7,096 nt of DNA from an uncultured Clostridia bacterium (GTDB taxonomy: Bacteria; Bacillota; Clostridia; TANB77; CAG-508): positions 1 to 7,096 of the forward strand of contig CAQZSK010000026.1 in assembly GCA_948934525.1 (NCBI GenBank), read 5' to 3'. Positions 1 through 5,337 of the stretch are shown here, piece after piece (the stretch's first letter is position 1; each line of letters starts with the position of its first letter). A program made the translations under genes and the position numbers. The notes beneath the pieces are model-generated. The model was not told the origin of the DNA, searched no databases, and was given only the letters and a program-made list of their open reading frames with translations.

Positions 1-1
1 T

Positions 2-29
2 ACTTAGTATACCATTACTAAAGTTTTTT
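2..29 (+). terminator. weak possible intrinsic terminator at window start
   Basis: Arms ACTTAGTA (2-9) and TACTAAAGT (16-24) pair with one bulged A around a six-base loop and run directly into six Ts (24-29). The stem has few GC pairs, so it would be weak. It could end a gene lying left of the window, or be an operator-like dyad in front of the small ORF at 100. Confidence 0.35.
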
Positions 30-99
30 GTGTCTATATTTCTATACTAACACCAGATAGTGATGATTAAATTACAATTTGAAAATGAGATGAGAAATT

Positions 100-267
100 A
101 TGAATAGTGAAATCCAAACTGTTATTGAAAAGTTTAAAGAAGTAAGAGAAATATTAAAAAAGTTTGATAACAGAGATGAGGCAATAGAATATCTAGTTAA
201 TGAAACAAAATTATCAAAAGAAGAATGTTCTACTGCTTATGATATCATTATGAAAATTGAGGACTAA
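100..267 (+). CDS. small acidic helical protein, 55 aa, unknown function
   Basis: Begins MNSEIQTVIE and ends YDIIMKIED, with a TAA stop. I do not recognise the family. The composition is rich in E, K, I and L with no proline or glycine, so an all-helical, soluble, cytoplasmic protein is expected; one cysteine sits at position 43. The ATG at 100 is the only usable start, because the ATGs at 85 and 90 run into stops within a few codons. The ribosome binding site is weak (GATGAG, 5-6 bases upstream). It lies 83 bases before the Xre repressor gene on the same strand, but that gene has its own promoter, so co-regulation is uncertain. Codon use matches the neighbours, which favours a real gene. Confidence 0.55.
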   Translation: MNSEIQTVIEKFKEVREILKKFDNRDEAIEYLVNETKLSKEECSTAYDIIMKIED

Positions 268-290
268 ATTTGTTGAAATGTTAAAACGCA

Positions 291-318
291 TTGCTTGTAG
301 CAACGGAACACTTATAAT
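291..318 (+). promoter_or_regulatory. promoter of the Xre repressor gene with overlapping small dyad
   Basis: A -35 element TTGCTT (291-296) and a perfect -10 TATAAT (313-318) are separated by 16 bases. A short inverted repeat, TTGC (291-294) and GCAA (300-303), overlaps the -35. This is a suitable place for autorepression by the HTH protein encoded just downstream. The promoter is seen directly; the operator role is inference. Confidence 0.65.
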
Positions 319-350
319 ATACTTAACTTGATGAAAGGAGAAAATGTAAT

Positions 351-866
351 ATGTTAAAAGATAATTTAAAAACATTAAGAAAAAATAAAGGACTTTCACA
401 AGAAGAATTAAGTATTAAATTAAATGTTGTTAGACAAACAATTTCAAAATGGGAATCAGGATTGTCGGTTCCTGATGCCGAAATGTTAATCACTATATCA
501 GAAATTTTTGAAACACCAGTTAGTGAAATTCTTGGTGAAAGTATAGAAGAAAAAGAAAAAAATGATTTAAAAGCAATATCTGAAAAATTAGAAGTTGTTA
601 ATGAGCAATTATCTATGAGGAAAAAGCAAAAAAGAAAAAGAATAGTAAACTTCTTAATAATTACAGATGTATGCATTATATTACTTTTTATATTATTAGA
701 AGTATTAGGTAGTCCATATCAATCTTGGGATTATAGTGATCCTGAATGGTCTATTATTGGAACATTATGGCATTCATTTGAGTGGCTATTTTTTAAAGTA
801 GCTCCACTTACAGTTATTGTGATTACTTCAATAATAGGAATAATATATGTAAAAAGAAATAAATAA
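351..866 (+). CDS. Xre-family HTH repressor with C-terminal membrane anchor
   Basis: A 171-residue DNA-binding regulator. Residues about 5-61 form a Cro/C1-type helix-turn-helix: RKNKGLSQEELS, then the recognition helix around VVRQTISKWESG, then PDAEMLITISEIF. Residues about 62-90 are a charged, probably coiled linker. A basic stretch (KKQKRKR, 91-97) precedes hydrophobic segment 98-120, and a second hydrophobic segment spans about 148-167, ending in VKRNK. The protein is therefore probably held at the cytoplasmic membrane with its HTH inside. Such two-segment Xre proteins are common in Bacillota, often as sensors of membrane or antibiotic stress, but no ligand can be read here. AAAGGAG (334-340) lies 10 bases before the ATG. 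It is the last + strand gene before a convergent operon, so its target may be itself or off-window genes. Confidence 0.88.
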   Translation: MLKDNLKTLRKNKGLSQEELSIKLNVVRQTISKWESGLSVPDAEMLITISEIFETPVSEILGESIEEKEKNDLKAISEKLEVVNEQLSMRKKQKRKRIVNFLIITDVCIILLFILLEVLGSPYQSWDYSDPEWSIIGTLWHSFEWLFFKVAPLTVIVITSIIGIIYVKRNK

Positions 867-880
867 AAAATTACAATTTA

Positions 881-975
881 TACAACAAATGATATTGCTT
901 TAAAATCTTTACTTTTGCAGCAAAAATGAGCAAACCTAGATAGAACCTGGGCTAGCTCATTTTCTATTTGTTGTA
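881..975. repeat. 95-bp nested inverted repeat downstream of the Xre gene
   Basis: A perfect 10-bp inverted repeat, TACAACAAAT (881-890) and ATTTGTTGTA (966-975), encloses a second perfect 9-bp hairpin (923-931 with 955-963). The outer pair is too far apart to be needed for a simple terminator. It could be a structured RNA end, a small non-autonomous element, or a cruciform-forming site. No target-site duplication is evident at the borders. Confidence 0.6.
922..964. terminator. probable bidirectional terminator after the Xre gene
   Basis: AAAATGAGC (923-931) pairs perfectly with GCTCATTTT (955-963) around a 23-base loop. The A-rich 5' side and T-rich 3' side give U-rich tails in both directions, so it could stop the Xre transcript from the left and read-through of the convergent operon from the right. 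The large loop makes it weaker than the hairpin at 1122-1158. Confidence 0.55.
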
Positions 976-1022
976 CACCAAATTAATTTTCTAATTATTT
1001 TTATCTGTAGGTTTATACATAT

Positions 1023-1105
1023 TAATGATTGTTTTATTATAAATCATTAGCATTTAATTCTAACAGGATTACTATTAAAATTAAAATTGTTTTTATTATC
1101 CTGTT
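1023..1105. repeat. two inverted repeats in the convergent spacer
   Basis: TAATGATT (1023-1030) and AATCATTA (1042-1049) form an 8-bp stem with an 11-base loop. AACAGGAT (1062-1069) and ATCCTGTT (1098-1105) form a second 8-bp stem, which can be lengthened through flanking A/T-rich sequence. Neither has a convincing U tract immediately after it. They may be back-up terminators or RNA 3'-end structures between the two convergent transcription units. No gene is seen in 869-1121. Confidence 0.45.
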
Positions 1106-1121
1106 GATATATGTAAATTAT

Positions 1122-1158
1122 AAAAAAGATAGCCTAGAACGTTAGATTCTAAACTACC
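1122..1158 (-). terminator. strong intrinsic terminator of the minus-strand operon
   Basis: On the minus strand GGTAGTTTAGAA (1158-1147) pairs with TTCTAGGCTATC (1139-1128) over 12 base pairs including three G-U pairs, with a seven-base loop. It is followed at once by six Ts (1127-1122). It starts five bases after the stop codon of the last operon gene, the expected position for its terminator. Confidence 0.85.
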
Positions 1159-1162
1159 AAAA

Positions 1163-2872
1163 TTATTTTTTAATCAAATTATATTTTTGCTCAAATGCTT
1201 TTATATATCTTTTTCGCATAGCAGGTAGAATTTGAGATGTTGCTTCAATAGAAACATCATTCAATTCTATATTAGAAGTATCAAGTAAAAGCATAGAATC
1301 AACACTTTCAGAAAATAAACCTTGTAAAGCATTTAAACAATTATTATACTCTTCTATATTTTCTTGATTTAAGAAGTTCCTTTTTTCTAAAGCTAAACTA
1401 GATACATAATCTCTTTTTAATGAAACCATTGGATCAGCATATGTGATAAGGAGAAAGTCAATGAGTTCCTTTGAAATTGCTTTATATTTATCTCTAGCAT
1501 TAAAATATTGTTCCTCTGGCATATCGCCTCTAGCATATCTTCTATAATTCCAAATTTGTCTATCATTAATTGATCTATCAATTAATATAATATCTTTGTT
1601 AGATTCAAGAGAACCTTGTAATTGTTTATAGACTTCATCTATAATTGCAATGTTTCCATCACCTAAATTCATTTGATCAAATTTCTTTTTTAAATTTTCT
1701 TTATAATATTTTGATGTTGTAAATTCTTCAATTAATTCTACATTAAATCCACCTTTTTTAAAGAAATCATATAAATTGTTGATTGTAGTTGTTTTTCCTG
1801 TTCTGGGTGTACCACTAAATTCAATAACAAAGGGCTTAGGCAGTGAGCATAATGATTTTAATCTTTGTAATTCTATTTTCATAGCATGTAACTGTTTTAA
1901 TTTTGCATAATAATCTAAATTATCAACAAAAATAGTATCTCTTAAAAATAAATCTTCTTTTTTATAGAACACTTTATCTAGTATATCCTTTAACCTCATA
2001 AAAATAGGTAAATCTTTATCTTCTCCTGCTATTAAACTTTCATAAATACTTGTATAATACCATATTTGCTGTTCTTCACCTCTTTTAAATGCTGAAAAGT
2101 CTCTTTCTCCACTCTTTTCAAACTTCAAAAATAAATCTTCTAAATTGTTAATCTTATCTGCACAAATAACTAATTTATTTCGTAAAGGTAATTTTTTAGT
2201 CTCTTCAATTGTATGCTTTTTTCTTTCTTCCCAAGATAGAGATTTATCTGGTTCAGAAGTACCCATAACCAAAGAAGCAATATCACTACCAAACTCTTTT
2301 TCTATATCTTCAATTGTGTATTTTGTATCTTCTACAACATCATGCAAGTATCCAGCTGCTACAACATTATCATCATATCCAAATGATTCTAATAACTGAC
2401 CTACACCAATTGGATGCATAATCATAGGTTTATCTGGTTCACTTTTTCTAACTTGTCCCATATGTGCTCTTATAGCGAACAATTTTGCTTTTTCTTTAGT
2501 ATCCATAATATCATTTACCTCCATATACTTAACCCCAAAAATATATTTATCCTTTAATAACTCTTTAACATCATTTTTAAACTTATCAAATTCTTCATTA
2601 GCACACCACATTTTTGCATAACCACAAACTCCAAATTTTTTACTGATATATTTATATGCACGAGTAATCATTTGACTTAAATCTAACTCTGGGTAATGTT
2701 TAGTTGTATAAGCATGTGTTCTTTTCAAAGAAGATATAATATCGACATTTCTATCAGCAGAAGAAATTATTTTTCCATAATTGCTTCTAGGTTCATACTC
2801 TAAACTTGCTCTATGATCTTCTACTGCTTCTTTTATAATCTTTCTTTGTTCATCATTAAAAAATTCTTTCAT
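1163..2872 (-). CDS. SpoT/MESH1-like HD hydrolase fused to a P-loop nucleotide-kinase-like domain, with an HD C-terminal remnant in front
   Basis: The open frame codes 569 residues in three parts. Residues 1-120 (EAVEDHRASLEYEPRS, SSADRN) are the C-terminal half of the HD phosphohydrolase encoded just upstream in another frame. Residues about 125-250 form a RelA/SpoT-type hydrolase domain with H153-P154, HDVVED (177-182) and ADKINN (238-243), the usual metal and substrate positions of (p)ppGpp hydrolases. No synthetase or TGS domain is present. Residues about 347-560 form a P-loop kinase-like domain: Walker A GTPRTGKT (354-361), DRSINDR (432-438) resembling the DR/ER motif of deoxynucleoside and thymidylate kinases, and an arginine-rich lid-like region near 443-500. 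The ATG at 2872 overlaps the preceding stop as ATGA. A second start at 2506 with GGAGG upstream would give a 447-residue hydrolase-kinase and is probably the ancestral start. It is the last gene of the operon. Substrates are unknown; nucleotide hydrolysis and phosphorylation are inferred from motifs. Confidence 0.8.
   Translation of the reverse strand: MKEFFNDEQRKIIKEAVEDHRASLEYEPRSNYGKIISSADRNVDIISSLKRTHAYTTKHYPELDLSQMITRAYKYISKKFGVCGYAKMWCANEEFDKFKNDVKELLKDKYIFGVKYMEVNDIMDTKEKAKLFAIRAHMGQVRKSEPDKPMIMHPIGVGQLLESFGYDDNVVAAGYLHDVVEDTKYTIEDIEKEFGSDIASLVMGTSEPDKSLSWEERKKHTIEETKKLPLRNKLVICADKINNLEDLFLKFEKSGERDFSAFKRGEEQQIWYYTSIYESLIAGEDKDLPIFMRLKDILDKVFYKKEDLFLRDTIFVDNLDYYAKLKQLHAMKIELQRLKSLCSLPKPFVIEFSGTPRTGKTTTINNLYDFFKKGGFNVELIEEFTTSKYYKENLKKKFDQMNLGDGNIAIIDEVYKQLQGSLESNKDIILIDRSINDRQIWNYRRYARGDMPEEQYFNARDKYKAISKELIDFLLITYADPMVSLKRDYVSSLALEKRNFLNQENIEEYNNCLNALQGLFSESVDSMLLLDTSNIELNDVSIEATSQILPAMRKRYIKAFEQKYNLIKK
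2504..2522 (-). promoter_or_regulatory. internal ribosome binding site and likely original start of the hydrolase-kinase gene
   Basis: On the minus strand GGAGG (2522-2518) lies 11 bases before an in-frame ATG (2506-2504) that opens MDTKEKAKLF. This is exactly where the SpoT-like domain begins and where the preceding HD protein would be expected to end. It suggests that two adjacent genes are now read as one continuous frame, or that the fused and the short product are both made. Confidence 0.5.
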
Positions 2873-3126
2873 CTCTCATTTTCATAAAATAATTTAGCTG
2901 ATAAAACTTCATGGTTGTCTTTATCAATGTGATGTGCCAAATCGTGAAAAGATGCTATTGCATAAATCATATTTAAATCAATATTCTCAAACTGATTAGC
3001 AAATTCAAAACTTCTTTTAATTACATACTTTATATGATCAATACCATGCCCTGAATCATTTTCAGCATATATTGGGAATATTTTTTCTTCAACATATTGT
3101 TGTAATTGTTTGTTTATCTCCTTCAT
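2869..3126 (-). CDS. HD-domain phosphohydrolase, N-terminal half, cut by a frameshift
   Basis: An 85-residue open frame carrying the first half of an HD-superfamily metal phosphohydrolase: GHGIDHIKYV (26-35), then FHDLAHHID (60-68) with the HD pair at 61-62. It stops at TGA just after LFYENER. The missing half, including EDHRASLEYEPRS and the final metal-binding aspartate in SSADRN, continues in the other frame from 2872. A re-read of one base (or one lost base in the gene) joins the two into an about 205-residue domain, the usual size of such stand-alone proteins. AGGAGG (3141-3136) sits nine bases before the ATG, and the start overlaps the end of the glycosylase gene by 38 bases, so translation is coupled. 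The ATGA overlap could allow re-initiation and a two-chain protein, but a split between metal ligands makes loss of function more likely. No classic slippery heptamer is present. Confidence 0.75.
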   Translation of the reverse strand: MKEINKQLQQYVEEKIFPIYAENDSGHGIDHIKYVIKRSFEFANQFENIDLNMIYAIASFHDLAHHIDKDNHEVLSAKLFYENER

Positions 3127-3799
3127 TGTTCAGATCCTCCTGAATATCTAATGATAAATCTTTAATTATCCAGTTGATATCTTCGATAGATTTATCAATA
3201 TTAAATCTTCCATTACCCACAGGATAATATACAGAATAAAATTTATATTTTTTATTATTGATTTCTTTTTCAAACATCTTTTTTCTACATTGTGAAACAG
3301 AAATTTTTTCATTTAGTACAATAGAACTTACTTGATTTCCAAATAAAATAATTACTTTTGGATTTATAATTTCAAATTCTTTTTCTAATAAATGCAGATA
3401 TTCTTTATAAACTTTATCAGGTAGTTCTCTTGCATCTATCTGTGTGCATTTACCAAGATTGGTTATAAAATATTTGTGTTTTTTAACATCAGAATAAACT
3501 TCACTAGCAAATTCTTCTGTCCATTCTGAACCTTTTATACTTTTAATTTTGTTATAAATTTTTTCATCCAATAAATCTACTGCATAAAATAAATCCCAAA
3601 TATTTTTAGTTCCTATCCAAGGAGATTTGATTCCTTTCCAATATTTTGATGAAGCAATATTTCTTCCTGTTGGATTCATAAAAACAAAGCAAATACTAGG
3701 ATTATTTTTACAACCTCCGTTGTATATAGAATCTAATTCCTATGCTCCATATTTCTTTTGTAATTTATCATACTCTACATTTAAATCTTCTAACTGCAT
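3089..3799 (-). pseudogene. uracil-DNA glycosylase-superfamily gene with in-frame amber stop at codon 20
   Basis: The gene starts at the ATG at 3799 behind AGGAGG (3810-3805, five-base spacing), runs MQLEDLNVEY to KKYGA, meets TAG (3742-3740), and continues in the same frame with ELDSIYNGGC and CFVFMNPTGRN to a TGA at 3089. Without the stop it would encode 236 residues, a normal length for the family. Family features are the first strand and loop FVFMNPTGRN (38-47, the place of the GEAPG motif), ITNLGKC in the middle, PKVIILFGNQ, and YYPVGNGRFN near the C-terminus in the place of the His-containing leucine-loop motif. Cysteines in GGCKNNPSIC recall iron-sulphur members but a full four-cysteine set is not obvious. 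These enzymes excise uracil or other bases from DNA. The longest stop-free part starts only at 3679, inside the first motif, with no ribosome binding site at a useful distance, so it would probably be inactive. Read-through of TAG, mutation and sequencing error are the alternatives. Confidence 0.78.
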
Positions 3800-3833
3800 T
3801 GAAACCTCCTAAATTATTTATTATTACAAATTC

Positions 3834-3850
3834 TGCAACATAATGTTGCA
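3834..3850. repeat. 17-bp perfect palindrome between the regulator and glycosylase genes
   Basis: TGCAACAT and ATGTTGCA flank a single central base (3842). It lies four bases past the regulator's stop codon and 35 bases upstream of the glycosylase start. No T tract follows on either strand, so it is not a classic terminator. It could be an mRNA hairpin that tunes expression between the first and second operon genes, or a protein-binding operator. Confidence 0.6.
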
Positions 3851-3853
3851 AAT

Positions 3854-5167
3854 CTAATCTTCTACTTTCCAAACACCTTGTCTATTTGAGCCACTTCTTT
3901 TTAAAATACCTTGGTCTATTAACTCTTTTATATTTCTCTGAATAGTCCTTTTTGTAGTATTTAAAAGTTTAGCAAGTGTCTCTTGTGTAATTGTAGGCTC
4001 ATCTTGAATTAAGCTAATAATAGAACTTTGAAGTGCTGATAAATTACTATTTATAATTTTTTTCTCTTTTTTATTTGAAAAAGTATTTTCATTGTAAGGA
4101 AACGAAACTCGTATAAAGTTGGGAAAAAATTCAAAACAACTTTCATCATATTTTTCAAGTATTCTTATAATACCTGTTCCCATTTGTTCTACATATTCTA
4201 AATCTCTAAATACTTTCATTAATTCTCTATTTCTAGGTAAGGTAAAACCTGATAAAAATTCTTCTTTAGAGGTATTTTCTTGAAGACCTCCATTTGATGA
4301 AATAACAATTCTATTATTAAACATTTCAAATTTAGGTGCATACTCACGAGACCAATCATTATGTACAATAGCATTAACTACAGCTTCTCTTACCGCATTA
4401 TAATCAAATAAATCAATTTCTTTTCGAGTTGGGTAAGTAATCTTAGTAAATGTTTTGTTTTCAATTCTAAGTTTATCTAGTATATTTTGAGTAGCTTTAA
4501 TTATACAACAACAACCATAATCTTCGTTTTCTATTAAATTTACTGCTGTATTAGTTTCATACTTAGCAAACCTAACTGAAATGGTATTATTATCTGACAA
4601 TAAATAAGCAACATAATTGTATTTACCATCAGTTGTATATAATTCTAATTGTTTTAAAAAGTTATTATTTATTTTAAATCCTTTTTCTTCATAATATATT
4701 TTCAACTGGGTAAATGTTAATTCTTGATTCGGGGATACTATATTTTTTAATGAATTTCTAGTTCTAGAACTAAACTCTCTACTTATAATATCATCACTCA
4801 TTCCTTGAACAGAACTTCCTACACGAATAAAACAACTATCAGGAGTCATTCCCATACCTTTTAGATAGTAAGGTTTTTCAGTCCCTCTCGCTACGATAAT
4901 TTTGATATATTTCTTATTATCTAATTCTTCTACAACAACATCAAATAATCCCAAAGTAGATGGATTTATATTATCTTTAATTCGATCCTTAATTGTTCTT
5001 TGCAATAAATCAATATTTTTACTTGTTCCTACAACTTCGCATTTATCTGAAATTCCAATATAAAGATTTCCACCATTTGTATTTAAGAAGGCAATTATTT
5101 CTCTTTCAAAATTATCAGTTAGTTTAATTTTAAACTCATTTCTAATATCTTCAATTACATCTATCAT
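3854..5167 (-). CDS. AlbA_2 (Schlafen-like) / GHKL ATPase-fold / winged-helix transcriptional regulator
   Basis: An intact 437-residue cytoplasmic regulator, first gene of the operon. Residues about 8-125 form the AlbA_2 (divergent AAA_4) domain: EREIIAFLNTNGGNLYIGI (21-39) and FIRVGSSVQGMS (113-124). Residues about 255-345 form the GHKL-like region: VREAVVNAIVHNDW (259-272), SNGGL (291-295) and EQMGTGI (327-333). Residues about 380-435 form a winged helix: ITQETLAKLLNTTKRTIQRN followed by LKRSGSNRQGVW. The length is typical of the family (about 430-480). Members are usually annotated as putative transcriptional regulators with ATP-binding folds, often next to defence or mobile genes. GGAGG lies four bases before the ATG. 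The 11-bp repeats just upstream of its promoter are the natural candidate target for autoregulation. It ends in TAG, showing that TAG acts as a stop in this DNA. Confidence 0.88.
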   Translation of the reverse strand: MIDVIEDIRNEFKIKLTDNFEREIIAFLNTNGGNLYIGISDKCEVVGTSKNIDLLQRTIKDRIKDNINPSTLGLFDVVVEELDNKKYIKIIVARGTEKPYYLKGMGMTPDSCFIRVGSSVQGMSDDIISREFSSRTRNSLKNIVSPNQELTFTQLKIYYEEKGFKINNNFLKQLELYTTDGKYNYVAYLLSDNNTISVRFAKYETNTAVNLIENEDYGCCCIIKATQNILDKLRIENKTFTKITYPTRKEIDLFDYNAVREAVVNAIVHNDWSREYAPKFEMFNNRIVISSNGGLQENTSKEEFLSGFTLPRNRELMKVFRDLEYVEQMGTGIIRILEKYDESCFEFFPNFIRVSFPYNENTFSNKKEKKIINSNLSALQSSIISLIQDEPTITQETLAKLLNTTKRTIQRNIKELIDQGILKRSGSNRQGVWKVED

Positions 5168-5189
5168 AGTACCTCCATTTATATAAAAT

Positions 5190-5218
5190 ATTATATCAGT
5201 AATTATAAAATTCTACAA
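5190..5218 (-). promoter_or_regulatory. promoter of the minus-strand operon
   Basis: On the minus strand TTGTAG (5218-5213), a 17-base spacer and a perfect TATAAT (5195-5190) lie 22 bases before the start codon at 5167, leaving a very short leader. The four ATGTCG repeats begin six bases upstream of the -35, a usual position for an activator or for a repressor touching the -35. Confidence 0.75.
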
Positions 5219-5223
5219 TACTA

Positions 5224-5267
5224 ATGTCGTCAATATGTCGCCATAATGTCGCCATAATGTCGTAAGA
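5224..5267. repeat. four tandem 11-bp ATGTCG repeats, probable shared operator
   Basis: ATGTCG occurs at 5224, 5235, 5246 and 5257, exactly 11 bases apart. The second and third units are identical (ATGTCGCCATA); the first (ATGTCGTCAAT) and last (ATGTCGTAAGA) differ only after the core. The spacing is close to one helical turn, so bound proteins would line up on one face. The array lies between the divergent promoters of the regulator operon and the AAA ATPase gene. The winged-helix or AlbA_2 part of the adjacent regulator is the most likely binder; this is inference. Confidence 0.8.
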
Positions 5268-5297
5268 AAATTTCCTAATAAGTCTTTATCTATTTGG

Positions 5298-5313
5298 TAT
5301 AAAATGGTAAAAT
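5298..5313 (+). promoter_or_regulatory. probable -10 region of the AAA ATPase gene
   Basis: TATAAA (5298-5303) preceded by TG one base upstream (5295-5296) gives an extended -10; TAAAAT (5308-5313) is a second option. No good -35 is seen, which would suit dependence on an activator bound at the repeats 35-75 bases upstream. The start codon at 5338 follows AAAGGAG with a normal gap. Confidence 0.5.
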
Positions 5314-5337
5314 ATTGATATCAAAGGAGATGATTAT

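Noticed and set aside
323..676. 117-codon minus-strand open frame
   Set aside because: It is a shadow of the Xre repressor gene; its hydrophobic composition is a by-product of AT-rich antisense codons.
881..975. Insertion sequence or MITE as a firm call
   Set aside because: There are no flanking target duplications and a second copy is not present in the window, so only an inverted repeat is reported.
2145..2399. 84-codon plus-strand open frame
   Set aside because: It is antisense to the conserved SpoT-like domain, has no ribosome binding site and no recognisable domain.
2866..2876. Programmed -1 frameshift in the HD gene
   Set aside because: The junction GAGAGATGAAAG has no X XXY YYZ slippery heptamer. 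Base loss or ATGA re-initiation explains it better.
3740..3742. Genome-wide reassignment of TAG as a sense codon
   Set aside because: TAG terminates the intact AlbA_2 regulator gene at the expected family length, and also the 51-residue ORF. A local mutation or occasional read-through is simpler.
3627..3812. 61-codon plus-strand open frame across the glycosylase start
   Set aside because: It lies opposite the glycosylase coding frame and its protein is unconvincing.
5224..5267. CRISPR-like or iteron replication-origin array
   Set aside because: Units are 11 bp with no spacers, there is no Rep or Cas gene, and the position between divergent promoters fits an operator better.
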